Source of the DNA: Panorpa germanica
Lineage: Eukaryota > Arthropoda > Insecta > Mecoptera > Panorpidae
DNA length: 64,000 nt
Reading direction: 5' to 3'
Assembly (NCBI GenBank): GCA_963678705.1
Contig: OY783210.1
Location: 21,639,331 to 21,703,330, forward strand
The position numbers and the translations under genes are program-made. Of this stretch, positions 26,479 through 38,390 are shown piece after piece. Every line of letters starts with the position of its first letter. Position 1 is the first letter of the stretch. The notes beneath the pieces are model-generated. The model ran no database searches. It was not told the origin of the DNA and saw nothing but the letters and a program-made list of their open reading frames with translations.

Positions 26479-27868
26479 CTAATATCTTAAAAGAGCGGAT
26501 TCTTGATTTAAAACGAGTTCATCCACTGCAGGGATTCCAGTGACGGCGTCTTTAAAGGTTCTGATATCGCAGCACATCATATAACCTAAATTAGACCTAT
26601 CAAAATTATTTCTCCTTCTTAAGTTCTTAATCCAGTAAATTTGGTCACACATAGTATTACACACAGACAGCCCTTCCAAATCATCAATATGGATATTATT
26701 GTTCACCAGAACAAAAGCGACACCTGCCTCCTTTTTCGCTTCATATACAATGGTCCATACATACGCAGGAATTGGGTAGGTTTTATCAGGTCTCAAATAA
26801 ACTTCTGTCAAAGTTTGGTTGGAATCTGGTAGATTTAGCACTTTGTAAGTTCCCATGTATATGTCGAATTCACGTGCAACTGAACTTCTGTTCAGGACGT
26901 AGATGTCATCCAAAAGATTTCTCCAATTCCCTTGCTTGACGGAGTACCACATCCCGATCAAGTTATGCGGGCGTCGACTGACGTCCACCAGCTGTTTATG
27001 AAATAATTTGTGCGGCACGAGGGACGTGACCTTCAAAGTATCATTCAAAATCGATATATCGTTTCCATGGTCTAACTGCTTAATAATCTTCTTATCCAAT
27101 TTATTAAAGATGTAGGTTACTTGGAGATCCATAGTCGGCAAAGATGGTGCACCTGTTGAGTTTGGGTGCAGCTCGAGATTTATTGAAAATCCGGAAAGTT
27201 TGAAATGTGAATAAATTGGTATTTTCTTATCGGTATCGAAGCAAATTTCTGCGATTTTTGAACTGTTCTCGAAGACTTCTGGGGAAGTTGGTTCAGCTCC
27301 ATAAAGATTTGGCAGGTTTATTCCTTCGTCGTAGAAATGGTAGATGACCAAGCTGTCATTGCAAAGGGGAGACTTTGCGAAGTACATGTCGATTACTCGT
27401 TTTTTGCAAGCAGCTTGGGAATACTACAAAATAAAACTGTGTATTTAATAAACCTATCATTTAAAGTTGCCTTGTTCTATTATATTTCTACTTGCCTCGA
27501 AGGTTTCATTATTGGCGCCTAATTCTCCGTCAACACAAGTAACATTAACACTATTGAATTCGCTATCAATTATTTTATTTTGCATACAAGAAAATGTTAC
27601 ATTATTTCCATGTGGTACAATTATTTGTCCGTAAGTATCGGAGTCTAAAAGCTTTCCCTCAGTATCGAGAATCAAAGGTCTGAAGCTGGAAGCCAATGAC
27701 AAATATGGGATCGAACATTTCATCTCTGAAATTATGAATATTTTTAGTTTACTATAAAAACATATTTTAAAACTAGTTCTAGCATTTACAGTTTTGATAT
27801 TGCTTACCTTTTGAGTGTACTATTCCAAAAAATATAAAACAGTACAGTACTATTATATTTACACTCAT
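26479..27868 (-). CDS. Secreted DNA/RNA non-specific endonuclease-like protein, copy 1 (411 aa), probably inactive
   Basis: Three exons on the minus strand: 27868-27808, 27725-27496 and 27423-26479. Exon 1 encodes a signal peptide (starts MSVNIIVLYCFIFFGIVHS). Exon 2 carries a Cys-containing module (FSCMQ, VTCVDGELG). Exon 3 holds the nuclease-like domain with the family's distal motifs: GNW, an FDIYMGTY strand, PIPAYVWTIVYE, VAFVLVNN and a paired Cys (MMCCD). Intron 2 uses a GC donor (GAG|GCAAGT) and keeps frame. Family role: secreted insect nucleases of the Endonuclease_NS type degrade DNA and RNA extracellularly. Here the RGH catalytic triad is replaced (LVPHKLFHKQL); the later Asn (HNLIGMW) remains where active members have N..PQW. 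It is a tandem paralog of the gene at 28973-30583. I infer a catalytically dead secreted protein; the family call is from remembered motifs. Confidence 0.85.
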
Positions 27869-27904
27869 TTTTAGGTCATCTGTTTCGACTACTACACTAC
27901 GTTT

Positions 27905-27910
27905 GACTGA
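27905..27910 (-). promoter_or_regulatory. Possible initiator (TCAGTC) of nuclease-like copy 1
   Basis: The minus strand reads TCAGTC about 40 nt upstream of the ATG at 27868. It matches the arthropod TCAGT initiator. No good TATA box lies 25-30 nt above it, so support is weak. Confidence 0.3.
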
Positions 27911-28124
27911 CGTAAACAAATTTAGTACCAAAAGTTAAAATAGTTGTATAGCTATGTTTATATCTATGAAATTATAACTACTGTCTATGTACATCCATAT
28001 AACTGTAACAACTAACACTAATTCCTTACATATTTTTATGTAAAATATATACAACTAAGTTGGCGTCTTTTATAAAATACAACCAATACTGAAACGTAAG
28101 GCATAGTTTGCCAAACTAAAATGG

Positions 28125-28440
28125 CCAAGAAGATTAATAACAATGATCTCAAGACTAAGAATGAATCATACTGGAGCTCCGAAACATCTAGCAAGAAACA
28201 AAATCATTCCAAACTCTAAATGCGAATGTGGTCAAGAGGAGGCAGACTCTGACCACATTCTGTGGCAATGTAAAAATACAGCAATGGCAAGAAATGAGCT
28301 CCAAAGGGCGGTGCTACAGACGCTTCCTGTTAACACCGCATCATTCTTGTTGTCTGGATATAAAGTATAAGAAGAAGCAGAACAATATTAGGGGCGATAA
28401 AAGGCTACGTGCCTAGGAAGCCCGAGAAACTATATATAAA
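28125..28440 (+). mobile_element. 3' fragment of a non-LTR retrotransposon (C-terminal ORF2 remnant)
   Basis: An open frame at 28143-28370 reads with the typical end of LINE ORF2 / RNase H-side proteins: SRLRMNHTGAPKHLARNKI, then a Cys/His cluster KCECGQEEADSDHILWQC. Many arthropod non-LTR elements (for example Jockey-like clades) end with H.....HL, C.CG and DHIL..C. No upstream reverse transcriptase remains, so this is a 5'-truncated, dead copy. It sits in the interval between the two nuclease-like genes. Confidence 0.7.
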
Positions 28441-28822
28441 AAAGAACTAAGTTGGCGATATAGTAGCCGAGATATATTTAAAATGTTAGTTTTCCACGTT
28501 AAGGCTAAGGCACACTTAATCTTAGCCTCAGCTTTGACTTGCTTTAGCTTCAGAGTTTGTTTCGCTTAACATACATATATAAGCCCTCGACACTGTAAGA
28601 ATTACTAACGTAGTTGGAGATCGTCCTATATATTGTAGTTCTACGAATTTATTAGAATTCGAATATGTAACTGCAAATTTAGAATATAATCTATTCGCCA
28701 GAGGTCGGGCTGGGGTTATCAGAATATGTTTCAACCATTTAAGAATATATAAGTAAACATAACCATACAAAGTATATATACAAATACTATTTAAATACAT
28801 ACACTTTTTACATAATAATATC

Positions 28823-28828
28823 TTTATT
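28823..28828 (-). promoter_or_regulatory. Candidate poly(A) signal of nuclease-like copy 2
   Basis: AATAAA on the minus strand, about 145 nt past the stop codon at 28973. The AT-rich context makes this tentative. Confidence 0.35.
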
Positions 28829-28972
28829 TTACATATAAAAACATTTATGCATGTAACTTTTCTCAATATTATTTAAAGAATAAAAAACGTATAAAAATAC
28901 AAAGTCATTAAAAATATATTATTACACTTTATGTAATGAATTTAAAAAGCTTCTCTTTCCGAATTGTCAATA

Positions 28973-30583
28973 TCAGTTACTAAGAAGGCCGTCAGATCCT
29001 TCACCAACTCTGAGATTATCAATGGCAGGGATGCCGCTAACAATACCTCTGAAGCTATTCAAGTTACAGCAAGAAACATACCCCAAATTAAAGTTGTTAA
29101 AATTATCATTTTTCTTCAAATTTTTAATCCATTCAATATCTTCACAGACGGTGTTCTTGCAGAGAGCCAAGTCTTCAATATTTTCCTCATGTACCACATT
29201 ATTAGCTAAAGCTATCGCAACACCTTTGTGTGAGCTACGCTCATAAACCACAGTCCAGATAAACGCCGGGATGGGATAAGCTAAACTCGATTTGGAAGCG
29301 TCCTGTTTTAAATACAGTTCCTCCTGTTGGTTATTAATATTTGGTAAACTTAAAGTTTCGTAAACTCCTGTGTAAATATCAAATTCTCTGCTCTTCCTGT
29401 TGATGGATCTGATATCGTTGATTAAATTCTCCCAGTTTCCTTGTTGGATGGATTCCCACATTCCTACCAAATTGTGTGCGCGTCTGCTGACATCTCCAAA
29501 CTGGGGATGCACCAGTTCTTTTGGAATTAAGGATACCGATCGCAACGTGTCGTTCACTTTATCCTTGCTGCCCAACAGATCCGATACCTTTGTCGTTAAC
29601 TTATCGGATCTATACGTAAATAGAATATCTACTGTCGATAGGAAAGGTCCTTCTGAAATACCTGGTGGATTCTGGACGAATTTGGGAATAGACGAGACTT
29701 TGAAGTGGGAGTACGTCGGGGTTTTCTTTACTACGTCATAACAGGTCTCTCCAACAATAGAGCTCTTTGATATATCCACTTTGCTGTTTTTAGAAAAGTA
29801 GTACAGCACTAGGTTGTTGGCACAGGAATCGGACCCGGTTGCAGAATATAGATCGATAACGCGTAGTTGACATCTAATATCAGAGTACTGAAAATAGAAC
29901 AATAGACAGTTTTTCTCTAAATTTCAGTTATTTTTTCTGAATAATAACTAACCTGTACGTCTTTTCTATCAGTTTTTAATTCTCCATTGACACACGTAAA
30001 TTCAACACTGTTTTCGTCGCTGTCTTCTATGTTAAATTGCATGCAAGAAAACGTAACACTGTCTCCGTGAGCTACATTAATCTTATCTTCGTAGTTAGGA
30101 GTCAAGAACGCTCCCTCAGAATCCAAAATAAAGGGTTGAAACGATCGGGAAGATTGCGAGTAGTTGATGGAACATTTCTCTGAAATAATATTGAATAGAT
30201 TAATAACAAATATTATTATATAGAAGTGATTTTAATTTGAAGTGACAAAGAGACAAAGAAGACAAGAGGTGAGGAAATGATGAGAATGAAGAAGGACTAG
30301 CGAAAATGAAGGGAGAGGGTTAAGAGATGAAGAAGCAGAAAGTACAGTAGAGTAACCGCTTCTGGAGCAACTGCCCTTGATGAAATCAGCGCTAAGAAAA
30401 TTTGTGTTGCTATAAAGAAAAGAAAAAGAAAAGCTGTGATGCTATAAAGCTATGCTAATAAAGAACTGTTCTTCAGATAGGTTAAAATATATGTAAATAT
30501 TACTTTCATGTTTTTTAATGCATACCTTCGCCAGTTGAACATCCAATCAGGAAGCAAATCAGTAGCACTAGAGTCACCTTCAT
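28973..30583 (-). CDS. Secreted DNA/RNA non-specific endonuclease-like protein, copy 2 (399 aa), probably inactive
   Basis: Three exons on the minus strand: 30583-30526, 30179-29953 and 29887-28973, with GT-AG introns of 346 and 65 nt in the same phases (1 and 0) as copy 1. Exon 1 encodes a signal peptide (MKVTLVLLICFLIGCSTG). Exon 2 starts EKCSI and carries FSCMQ and FTCVNGEL. Exon 3 begins with YSDIRCQLRVIDLY, matching the same junction in copy 1. The domain retains GNW, FDIYTGVYETLSLPN, YPIPAFIWTVVYE, VAIALANN, CEDIEWIKN and a CC pair. The RGH active-site motif is again missing (LIPKELVHPQF) and the metal-ligand-like Asn is kept (HNLVGMW). It is clearly diverged from copy 1, so the duplication is not recent. 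An intact frame, signal peptide and splice sites argue for a functional gene. The substrate is unknown; extracellular location is inferred from the signal peptide. Confidence 0.86.
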
Positions 30584-30620
30584 CTTGAAGCTTTGTGAAG
30601 TTACTACGTTAATTTTTTTA

Positions 30621-30628
30621 TTTATATA
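30621..30628 (-). promoter_or_regulatory. TATA box of nuclease-like copy 2
   Basis: The minus strand reads TATATAAA about 38-45 nt upstream of the ATG at 30583. This is the right spacing for a core promoter with a 5' UTR of only about 10-15 nt. Confidence 0.55.
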
Positions 30629-30974
30629 CAGCTCGTTGCGCTGATATGGGATTGCCAATTAGTATCTGTTATCTGCAAACTAAAGGCAAGTTTAAATTCC
30701 AGGAATATAGATTTTGATTTAGTAAATATTTATAAAATAAATTTGCAATTTAAATAATTTGATAATTAATATTTCAAATTGTTAATTATCTGGATGTTTA
30801 TTATAACATATTTTATGTTTAATGTCTGATTTATTTTACAACACATGTAGTACATTAACATTATTCGTTATCACTTATTATTCTACATAAAAAAGTTTTC
30901 TTGTTATAGTAAATTATAACGTTACGTTAATAAAGCTTTTTATGTAATTTTTATTAGTAAAAGATTTTTAATTT

Positions 30975-31100
30975 GATAACTTTTGCATTTATTTAATAAC
31001 AACGCAACAGAATTATGTTAAACTTCGGTAATTAACAAAATGTAACATTAGGTAACAAATATTATGTTAAATAATACATAAATTTACGTTTTGCGTTTAA
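30975..31100 (+). repeat. Dispersed repeat family R2, copy 2
   Basis: Shares CTTTTGCATTTATTTAAT, the TATGTTAAATAATACAT core and AATTTACGTTTTGCGTTTA with copy 1, plus a middle part missing from copy 1. Confidence 0.5.
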
Positions 31101-31589
31101 AGTGTTATATTTCAATTCGACAAAAGTCTTTTAAATTGATCTAAAAACTATTTTAATTAGAAAATTTAATATTTATTATTTTACTTCGACGATTATAAAT
31201 AATTAAAGACTGATACGTAAATCATACATTTCCATGAATTCATTAATTGTAAAAGTACATGATACGCCGATAGAGGTCACAGGTCATGTAGTGTTATCAG
31301 AAACAGCTCGTTAACTTGACAATTTGTACAAAACAATTCTAAAAATATTGCATACAAACAATTCTGCTTAAATGTTTTTGTTGCAGTATTTTAAGAAAAG
31401 TTTTGTAACTCATTGATAAAATAGAATATGTATTATCAAACGTACGAGTATATGCAAACAGTATAAAGAGTTGAATAATCTTAGAAAGATCTTAAATAAT
31501 GTGAGAAAGTGGAATTTTTTACGTGTTACATCTTCTTTACATAACAAAAGTTATCTAGAATATTTATACACTTTTCTTTTTTAGACAAG

Positions 31590-31670
31590 TAACACAATTT
31601 TGTTATACTTCGGTAAATAGTAAAACGTAACGTTATGTAAAACATATTACGTTATATAATACATGTCTTA
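31590..31670 (+). repeat. Dispersed repeat family R2, copy 3 (partial)
   Basis: Shares the TTTTGTTATACTTCGGTAAA and ATATTACGTTATATAATACAT segments with copy 2, which lies about 0.6 kb upstream. Confidence 0.4.
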
Positions 31671-33980
31671 AACAGTAAATCTTTTACATCAGAAGTGGGC
31701 AAACAGGCGATCACAGACATTGTGATATATTATAGGAATAACTTTTAAAGTAACATCTATGTAACAGATACGTTAAGAATTTGTCAGTACTCGTATTTTT
31801 CTTCAAATGTTCTTCTCTCGAAATATATTTTAGCATTACCTAACCTTCAAGGGTAGAGTCAGACTTTTGAAGAAATTTATTTTGAGTTTTAACCCTAATA
31901 AAAAAAACTTAGTTCCCACTTTATTTTGTTGGTATCGTGAAGTTTGACATGTTTGTGCTTTTAAAAACAATATTTGTGGTCACTGTCAAATACCCAATAC
32001 ATAGACACACACACATACATTCACACAAATGGAATAACAGATAGAAAGACTTTTGTAGTTCTATTCTACATTGCGAAAGAGGTTATAGTGTCTAAGAGAT
32101 AAATTTCAAACTGGAAGTGAATTTCCCAGGGGATTTGTACAACCAATCTATAAGTCCCAGAGTGTCGAATGGTGTAGGATGGTGATCCTGGCGAACTAGG
32201 AGATAGTGGGTGTCATTGGTGGAGACCACAGATAGTTGTGTGTCCACCACGTGAATTAAATATATAGTAAAACGATAAAAAAAAGGAATTATAGTTTGTC
32301 ATTGTTAATGGATAGCTTTACGCCTATTAAAATTTGCCACGCAACAATAGTAACACACTAGTACACACAGTAACTCGACTAAAATATATCTCAGAGAAAA
32401 ACAATTAGATTCTTCGTACTAGTGTGGAAATATTTTATTCGTGCTTTTTCTAAGTCCACGTAAATTTACGATCTAACGTTTTGAAAAAAGCTTGCTACCC
32501 CTTGGTTAAATTGTTAAAATATGACTCATTAATAGAATGTACATATTTTTATTTCTATGATGCAATCAGTTTATATTTAACTTTTCACTAAAAAAGTCCC
32601 ATTACGATAAAAGATTAATCGATACATATTCAAACTAAATAATTCAAATTGATTTCTGGGGCAAAGGCGCCTTCTGTAATGGTGGACATTTTGAACATTA
32701 CATCAGACAAATGCCTCTACGCTTTGGCTACGATATACAACGGCTACGGGCTCCAGGTAACGAGCTACGGCTACGTTTAGTGCGCTACGTACTTTATAAA
32801 GTTTAAATTATTTAAATGTTTTTCGTCCCTTTACCTGAGTTATTTATTCTTATAACTTCAGTCAGAAAATATTTAAGAAAACAAATTTATAGTTTTTTAA
32901 CTTATATAATATAATATGGTAAATATTACGTAAATATTGATGTTCAAATGGCGTTTATTTTTCAATTTAAATTATTAATTATTTTAATTGGTCTTACAGA
33001 TGGTTGTAGTCTTAGATAATTTAATTAAAAATGTAATTTATAGATGTCGCGCTGTGTAACAAACGCTAAAATTTTATTATATATGTTGGAGGAAAGTTTA
33101 GAGTCGTAGAAGAATTTTGCATGGTGTTTAGAGAACCGCAGGGTTCGTGGCAATCATTGAAAATCATTTTTAGATTTATGTAGTAACTGTAATTTAATTG
33201 ACTATTGAAAATCGGCCGTCATTCAATCGGCCGTTTTCCAGAAGTTCTTCAGAAAGTTTGACAGGGGATGGATTCCATTATTTCAAGTATAAATGTGCAC
33301 AGATTTCATTCTATCTAGCTAAAAGGCAGACGCCTATGTTGTTACAACTTAATATGTTTATAAGATCATGCATAATACGTTACGTTTAACTGCGCATTCT
33401 AATTCTGAGTGTAATCAGTGAACACAATACAATGGACGATGTTCTTTTCATTACCTCATGCCGCATACCGCCAGCCTCATTCTTCATGGATCATATCATA
33501 ACCAAAGATGATCATATCGTGGATAAACAATTTAATTCATGTAGGAACGTCGTGCGACAATAATTATGATGACAACATTCACTGGTTTACTGACTTCATA
33601 CGAGTAGATTATTAAACTGTAGCAGCTCTCAAACTTGTATAAAACTAGCCACGTCTGTCACGGCATTGTACTGCACGTTTTTTTGCAGTATAAATATTAT
33701 CGAATAAATAGTGGCGTATACATGTTATATAGGTAACTAATCACAGGACGTTTGTACTGCACAAAAACGAAAAAATATGTAGCCTTACAGTTGCGTTTTA
33801 TGTTGGCAGTTCACTCTCGGCAAGACATTTGCCAAAACATTTGTCGATGTGCCGAGAATGAACATGGCTATTTTGTCAAAAGACCGCTCATCAATCGAGA
33901 AAGGCCAGCACGAGGCGAGAGCTACTGTATTGCATTAGTGGTCATTCTTAAACCTCATTTTCGCCTTGGATGCCATTTCT

Positions 33981-34670
33981 TTTAAGAGGGGGGAGGGTGG
34001 AGGGTACGGTTTCAATTTTTTTAATCTATTTATATTATTGTACAACATATTAAGTTTATTGTGTAAAAATTTGAAGTCGATTGTAGTAAAACTGTCGGAG
34101 ATATAGAGTTTGCTTTCGTGTTACTTTGAAACTTTTAAATGCGGTTTCTTACACACAGCTTTTTCAGAGTCGGTGTCGTTTCTAGCTCAAAATCTACTAG
34201 ACAGATTCTTTTGAAATTTTGCACACTCGTTCTTTACATAAATGCCGATGTAACGCTGTCGAGTTTTTTTTAATTTTTTAATTTTAACGTATTTTAAAAT
34301 AACAAAGTTTCTAATTTTTTTCATGATAAATCGGTATTTTGACTTTTAACTGTTGTAAAAAATTAACAGAGAAAGAAAATCTCGACAGCGTTACCTGCAG
34401 AAAGTTATCAACTAACGAAATCATTTTGGTTTTTTGATTTCAGAAAATCCAGTGATGAGTTATGAGTGGCACCGCAATGTTACTTTTTTTTATGACGTCT
34501 GCGAAAATTCGCTGTCAATGCCTCATTTCTTGATATTTATTTATGAAAATTTCACAAAGCATTCTTCAAATGTCATTTTATCATGTAGTAATTATAGAAA
34601 TAATAATATATTAACTGTATCGTCAAAAAACATTATCGAAAATACGCTTCTTCTTTATCGTTTTGACCTA
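33981..34670 (-). repeat. Dispersed repeat family R1, copy C (inverted)
   Basis: Starts TTTAAGAGGGGGG and ends near the conserved TCGTTTTGACC. In this orientation the family's short frame lies on the plus strand (34434-34724). Confidence 0.88.
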
Positions 34671-34739
34671 AAATTATACTTCAGTTTCATCTTCTCACCT
34701 AAGGCTTGGATGCAGTTTTTTTAAGGTTTTTTCTTAAGT

Positions 34740-34900
34740 CTTACGGTTCGTGGATTAGAAACCTTTGGGTTGTAAATCTGGAGTCTCCGGGGGAGTTGAT
34801 CCTTGTCATTTAACTACCAAACACACTGACAATGAGCTCCTGGTTACTCACCGTACTATTTAAGCTGGTGAACCGAACCACTGAGCTGTAGGCAACAACA
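34740..34900 (-). repeat. Possible tRNA-derived SINE remnant
   Basis: The minus strand reads CAGCTCAGTGGTTCGGTTCA, close to a tRNA A box. A clear B box at normal spacing is missing. GC content exceeds the flanks. It lies between R1 copies C and D. Confidence 0.25.
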
Positions 34901-35384
34901 GTAAAACAGTAAACAGTAAAAGGATTGGTGAGTTACGAGTTACGAGGTGTGTTGCAGCGCATTGGTTAGCAGCGCTACTAAATACAGGAAATGGCAATCA
35001 TGCACATATCCTGTCCCTGTGTCTATATTGTATTCGTTTGAGAATACTGTACGACAATACTAGTTGTGAACAATAACAAATAACAACAACTGCGCTAGCA
35101 AACACAAAAGAATTATGTGTCGTCGGTTGTATCATAAGTCATGCTTTGTTTGTAATAAACAAAATTATATGTAATTTAAAGGTTATGAAATGTTACTAGT
35201 GTAATGCTTCTATATTAAGACAATATTTGACTATCAAATCTTCCTTGCCACACTTGAATCTAGTGTAAATAGACTTGCTACATGCTCTTCTAAGTATCAT
35301 AAAAAATTTGTAACGTATTGCATACTTGCTAGTTTACTGCAAGCTATGAACAAGATTAATTTTCACCTGGAGATTTTATAGTCC

Positions 35385-36088
35385 TTTAAGGGGGGTGGGG
35401 CATATTTTCGATAATGTTTTTTGACGACACAGTTAATATATAATTATTTCTATAATTACTACATGATAAAATAACATTTAAAGAATACTTTGTGAAATTT
35501 TCATAAATAAATATCAAGAAATGAGGCATTGACAGCGAATCTCCGCAGACGTCACAAAAAAAAGTAACATTGCGGTGCCACTCATAACTCATCACTGGAT
35601 TTTCTGAAATCGAAAAACCAAAATGATTTCATTAGTTGATAAGTTTCTGCAGGTAACGCTGTCGAGTTTTTCTATTTTTATTTATTTTTCAATTTTTTAC
35701 AGCAGTTAAAAGTCAAAATATCGATTTTTCATGAAAAAAATCAGAAACTTTGTTATTTTAAAATACGTTAAAATTAAAAAAATATAGAAAAAACTCAACA
35801 GCGTTTCCTCGGCATTTATGTAAAGAAAGAGTGTGCAACATTTCAAAAAAATCTAAGAGCTAGAGGTGCCACCGACTCTGAAAAAGCTATGTATGAGAAA
35901 TCGCATTTAAAAGTTTCAAAGTAACACGAAAGCAGACCACAGAGGTGAAGACTTAAAACTCTATATCTCCGACAGTTTTACTCCAATCGATTTCAAATTT
36001 TTACACAATAAACTTAATATGTTGTACAATAATATGAATATATTTAAAAAAAAGTAAAGAGAAAAAGGTTGAAACCTTACCACTTTGA
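35385..36088 (+). repeat. Dispersed repeat family R1, copy D
   Basis: Left end TTTAAGGGGGGTGGGG, right end GTTGAAACCTTACCACTTT. It lies head-to-head with copy C across about 0.7 kb. The minus-strand frame 35386-35595 is intact. Confidence 0.88.
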
Positions 36089-36559
36089 AATAGTGCTTTA
36101 TATTATATTTTACTGTAATTCTATAACAATGTATTTGCAAGTAGATTTTCTTGAGTTTCCTATAAATATTGTATTTCATATTTTCCTAGAACTTCACTAT
36201 AATTATTTAGTTGCTAATTGATATTTCATGCTAATTATTTGATTTTATTGTTCATTACATTCTATATACTGCTATATTCGTTTCCATACGCCGTCTATTT
36301 TTATAGAAATTTAAAAATACATACAAATCAACTTATTTCTATGAATACCGCTACTGAATGTAATTAATTTATGAAATAAAAATGTTCTATATTATATATT
36401 TTATACTTGTAGGTATATGAGAGCCTACTTAAACGTTTTAATTAAATAAATAATGCTTTGGTTATAGATTTATATATTTCTAACAGTTTTTCTATATTTT
36501 TATTTATGAATAAAATTTATTTAAAGCTTTTCATATAATATATATTTTAATACTACAAA

Positions 36560-36996
36560 TGCGCCCCCTTTCAATCGTCCCTACCGAGGCTGCCCCTCAT
36601 CCCCTACAATGTAGCTACTGCCACGCCGTCTAGCGCAGGTCATGACGTCATGCAGACACGGCGTTCTACTTGGCGCCAGCTCAAAGGTTTCGGCGACGTG
36701 ATCTTGTACAGATGTTATAATCTGTAGCGTCAACAATTCTTACAACTTTCCCAACTTGCTGAGAATCACTGCAGCCTTTTTTTAATATAGATATACACAT
36801 ATAATATGTGGTGGTGTAATGATAAACATTAAAGTAGAAAAACAAAAAACATTTCTTCTCACATGCATGTATAGAATTTAAGTCTGAAATACAGATATTA
36901 CTTACGGTTAACATGACGTTCGTATAAAGTAAATCATACTTCAGAAAATGACCTCAGCGCCGGGCCGCTAGGCAACTAGCAATACACATCACACAG
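36560..36996 (+). promoter_or_regulatory. GC-richer promoter-like patch with a palindromic CRE
   Basis: Holds CATGACGTCATG (36639-36650; full CRE TGACGTCA), several CG-rich stretches and a possible donor CACACAG|GTAAGG at 36996. It could be an alternative promoter with a noncoding first exon. No coding frame. Confidence 0.3.
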
Positions 36997-38227
36997 GTAA
37001 GGTTATAACAGTAGTCAGAGACAAACAACCATCGTGTGTAGACCCCTATCGGCAAGTGGTGGAAACACATTGACACACAAACAAACAACAAACAATAAGC
37101 TACCTTACACTACAACCTAACCTAACATATTAAAACACACTAATACATAAAAAATAGTATATATGTAGTTAATTCACAGCACACCATATAATAATCCCAC
37201 ACCCTTAATTTTTTTATATACATATGTGATGTGTATGTGTTTTATTTTTTTTCACCTGGTCCACCTGTCATTAACAGGGGTGTAGTCCATCATATTGAGT
37301 AACCTCGAACAATCAAGTGATTAAACGTTATTTAAAAACAGTTATGAGTTATTTAACAAACCTTTAAAAAAAAGTTTGTTTTAATATTAGATATAAAAAC
37401 TACTTTAAAAAAATGTGAGGTTATCCAACTTTTTAGGTTTGAATCTTTGCTACGTGAAATTTACAAGTGATCTAGACATGTTTGACTATACATTGTTTCT
37501 ACTGCCTTCTTATATAGTTTATGTTAATAATTGCCCATTCCAGTTCGTGCCTGTGTGTTACGGAAGTCGTCATAATATATAGAGCTTTCAAAGCTCGAAT
37601 TGCAGTGCAAGGTACTACAATATTATATTATTATTTTGTCAATATTTCCTGTTCTGTTATTGTATGCTTTTATACATATTTCGCGAGTAGTATATAGATA
37701 AGATAACATTATGACGTCACGGAAAATAACAATAAATCTTGTTTTATTTATCATGGATGCATTTTATAGCAATGAGCGACACCGGTTACCATTTTATAGA
37801 TTCGGTTCTTTATTTATTACTTAGTATGGTGAAACTTGCACGAATAATTATATTTACACTGCGTTTTTTATTTAAGAGCACTATATTGTGCTACCGTCAT
37901 AATATTTTATAGCATTTGGGCTGTTCTCACATTAGAACAGACTACGTCCGACCGCAACGACTATTGTAGGTTCGTATTAGCACACTGTATCGTGGAAGCA
38001 AGTCTCTACTTTAATGTTTATCAATACGCCACTGTGTTGAAAGAGATTGATTATTATTAGTCTTGTTTCTCAGTTCGATTTCGGGATAATTAATTGTCAT
38101 TAATTTAAGTATAATCACAGATTAATTAGGCACCGGTGTAATACACATATATCCAACTAAAACAATTCTATTGCTTAGTCATTATACAAATGCAAGAGTA
38201 TTTGATTGATATGTGTATTAGATTTTA

Positions 38228-38390
38228 TAATCTTGCACAAAAAGTTTTATTACCGTCAGAAAATGTATGTTGAAAGATAATTTTTGTTATATAACCTGAC
38301 ATTATATTAATCTAAAATTTGTTACGTAAAAGGTGATCTTTGTTATGTTAAATAAATCATAAATATATGTAATTGTATTTAGCGTGATCA
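38228..38390 (+). repeat. Dispersed repeat family R2, copy 4
   Basis: Its left part (ATAATCTTGCA, TTTATTACCGTCAGAAAA, GAAAGATAA) matches 44250-44345. Its right part (TTATGTTAAATAAATCATAAA, TTGTATTTAGCG) matches copy 1, which ties the pieces into one family. Confidence 0.5.

Larger units (their letters stand above)
30629..33980. other. Intergenic sequence upstream of nuclease-like copy 2
   Basis: AT-rich, with R2 copies 2 and 3. An imperfect hairpin (33809-33822 with 33850-33863) is present. No gene seen. Confidence 0.5.

Noticed and set aside
33809-33863. miRNA-like hairpin
   Set aside because: Only a 14-bp stem with one mismatch and an unpaired interior; too weak for a pre-miRNA call.
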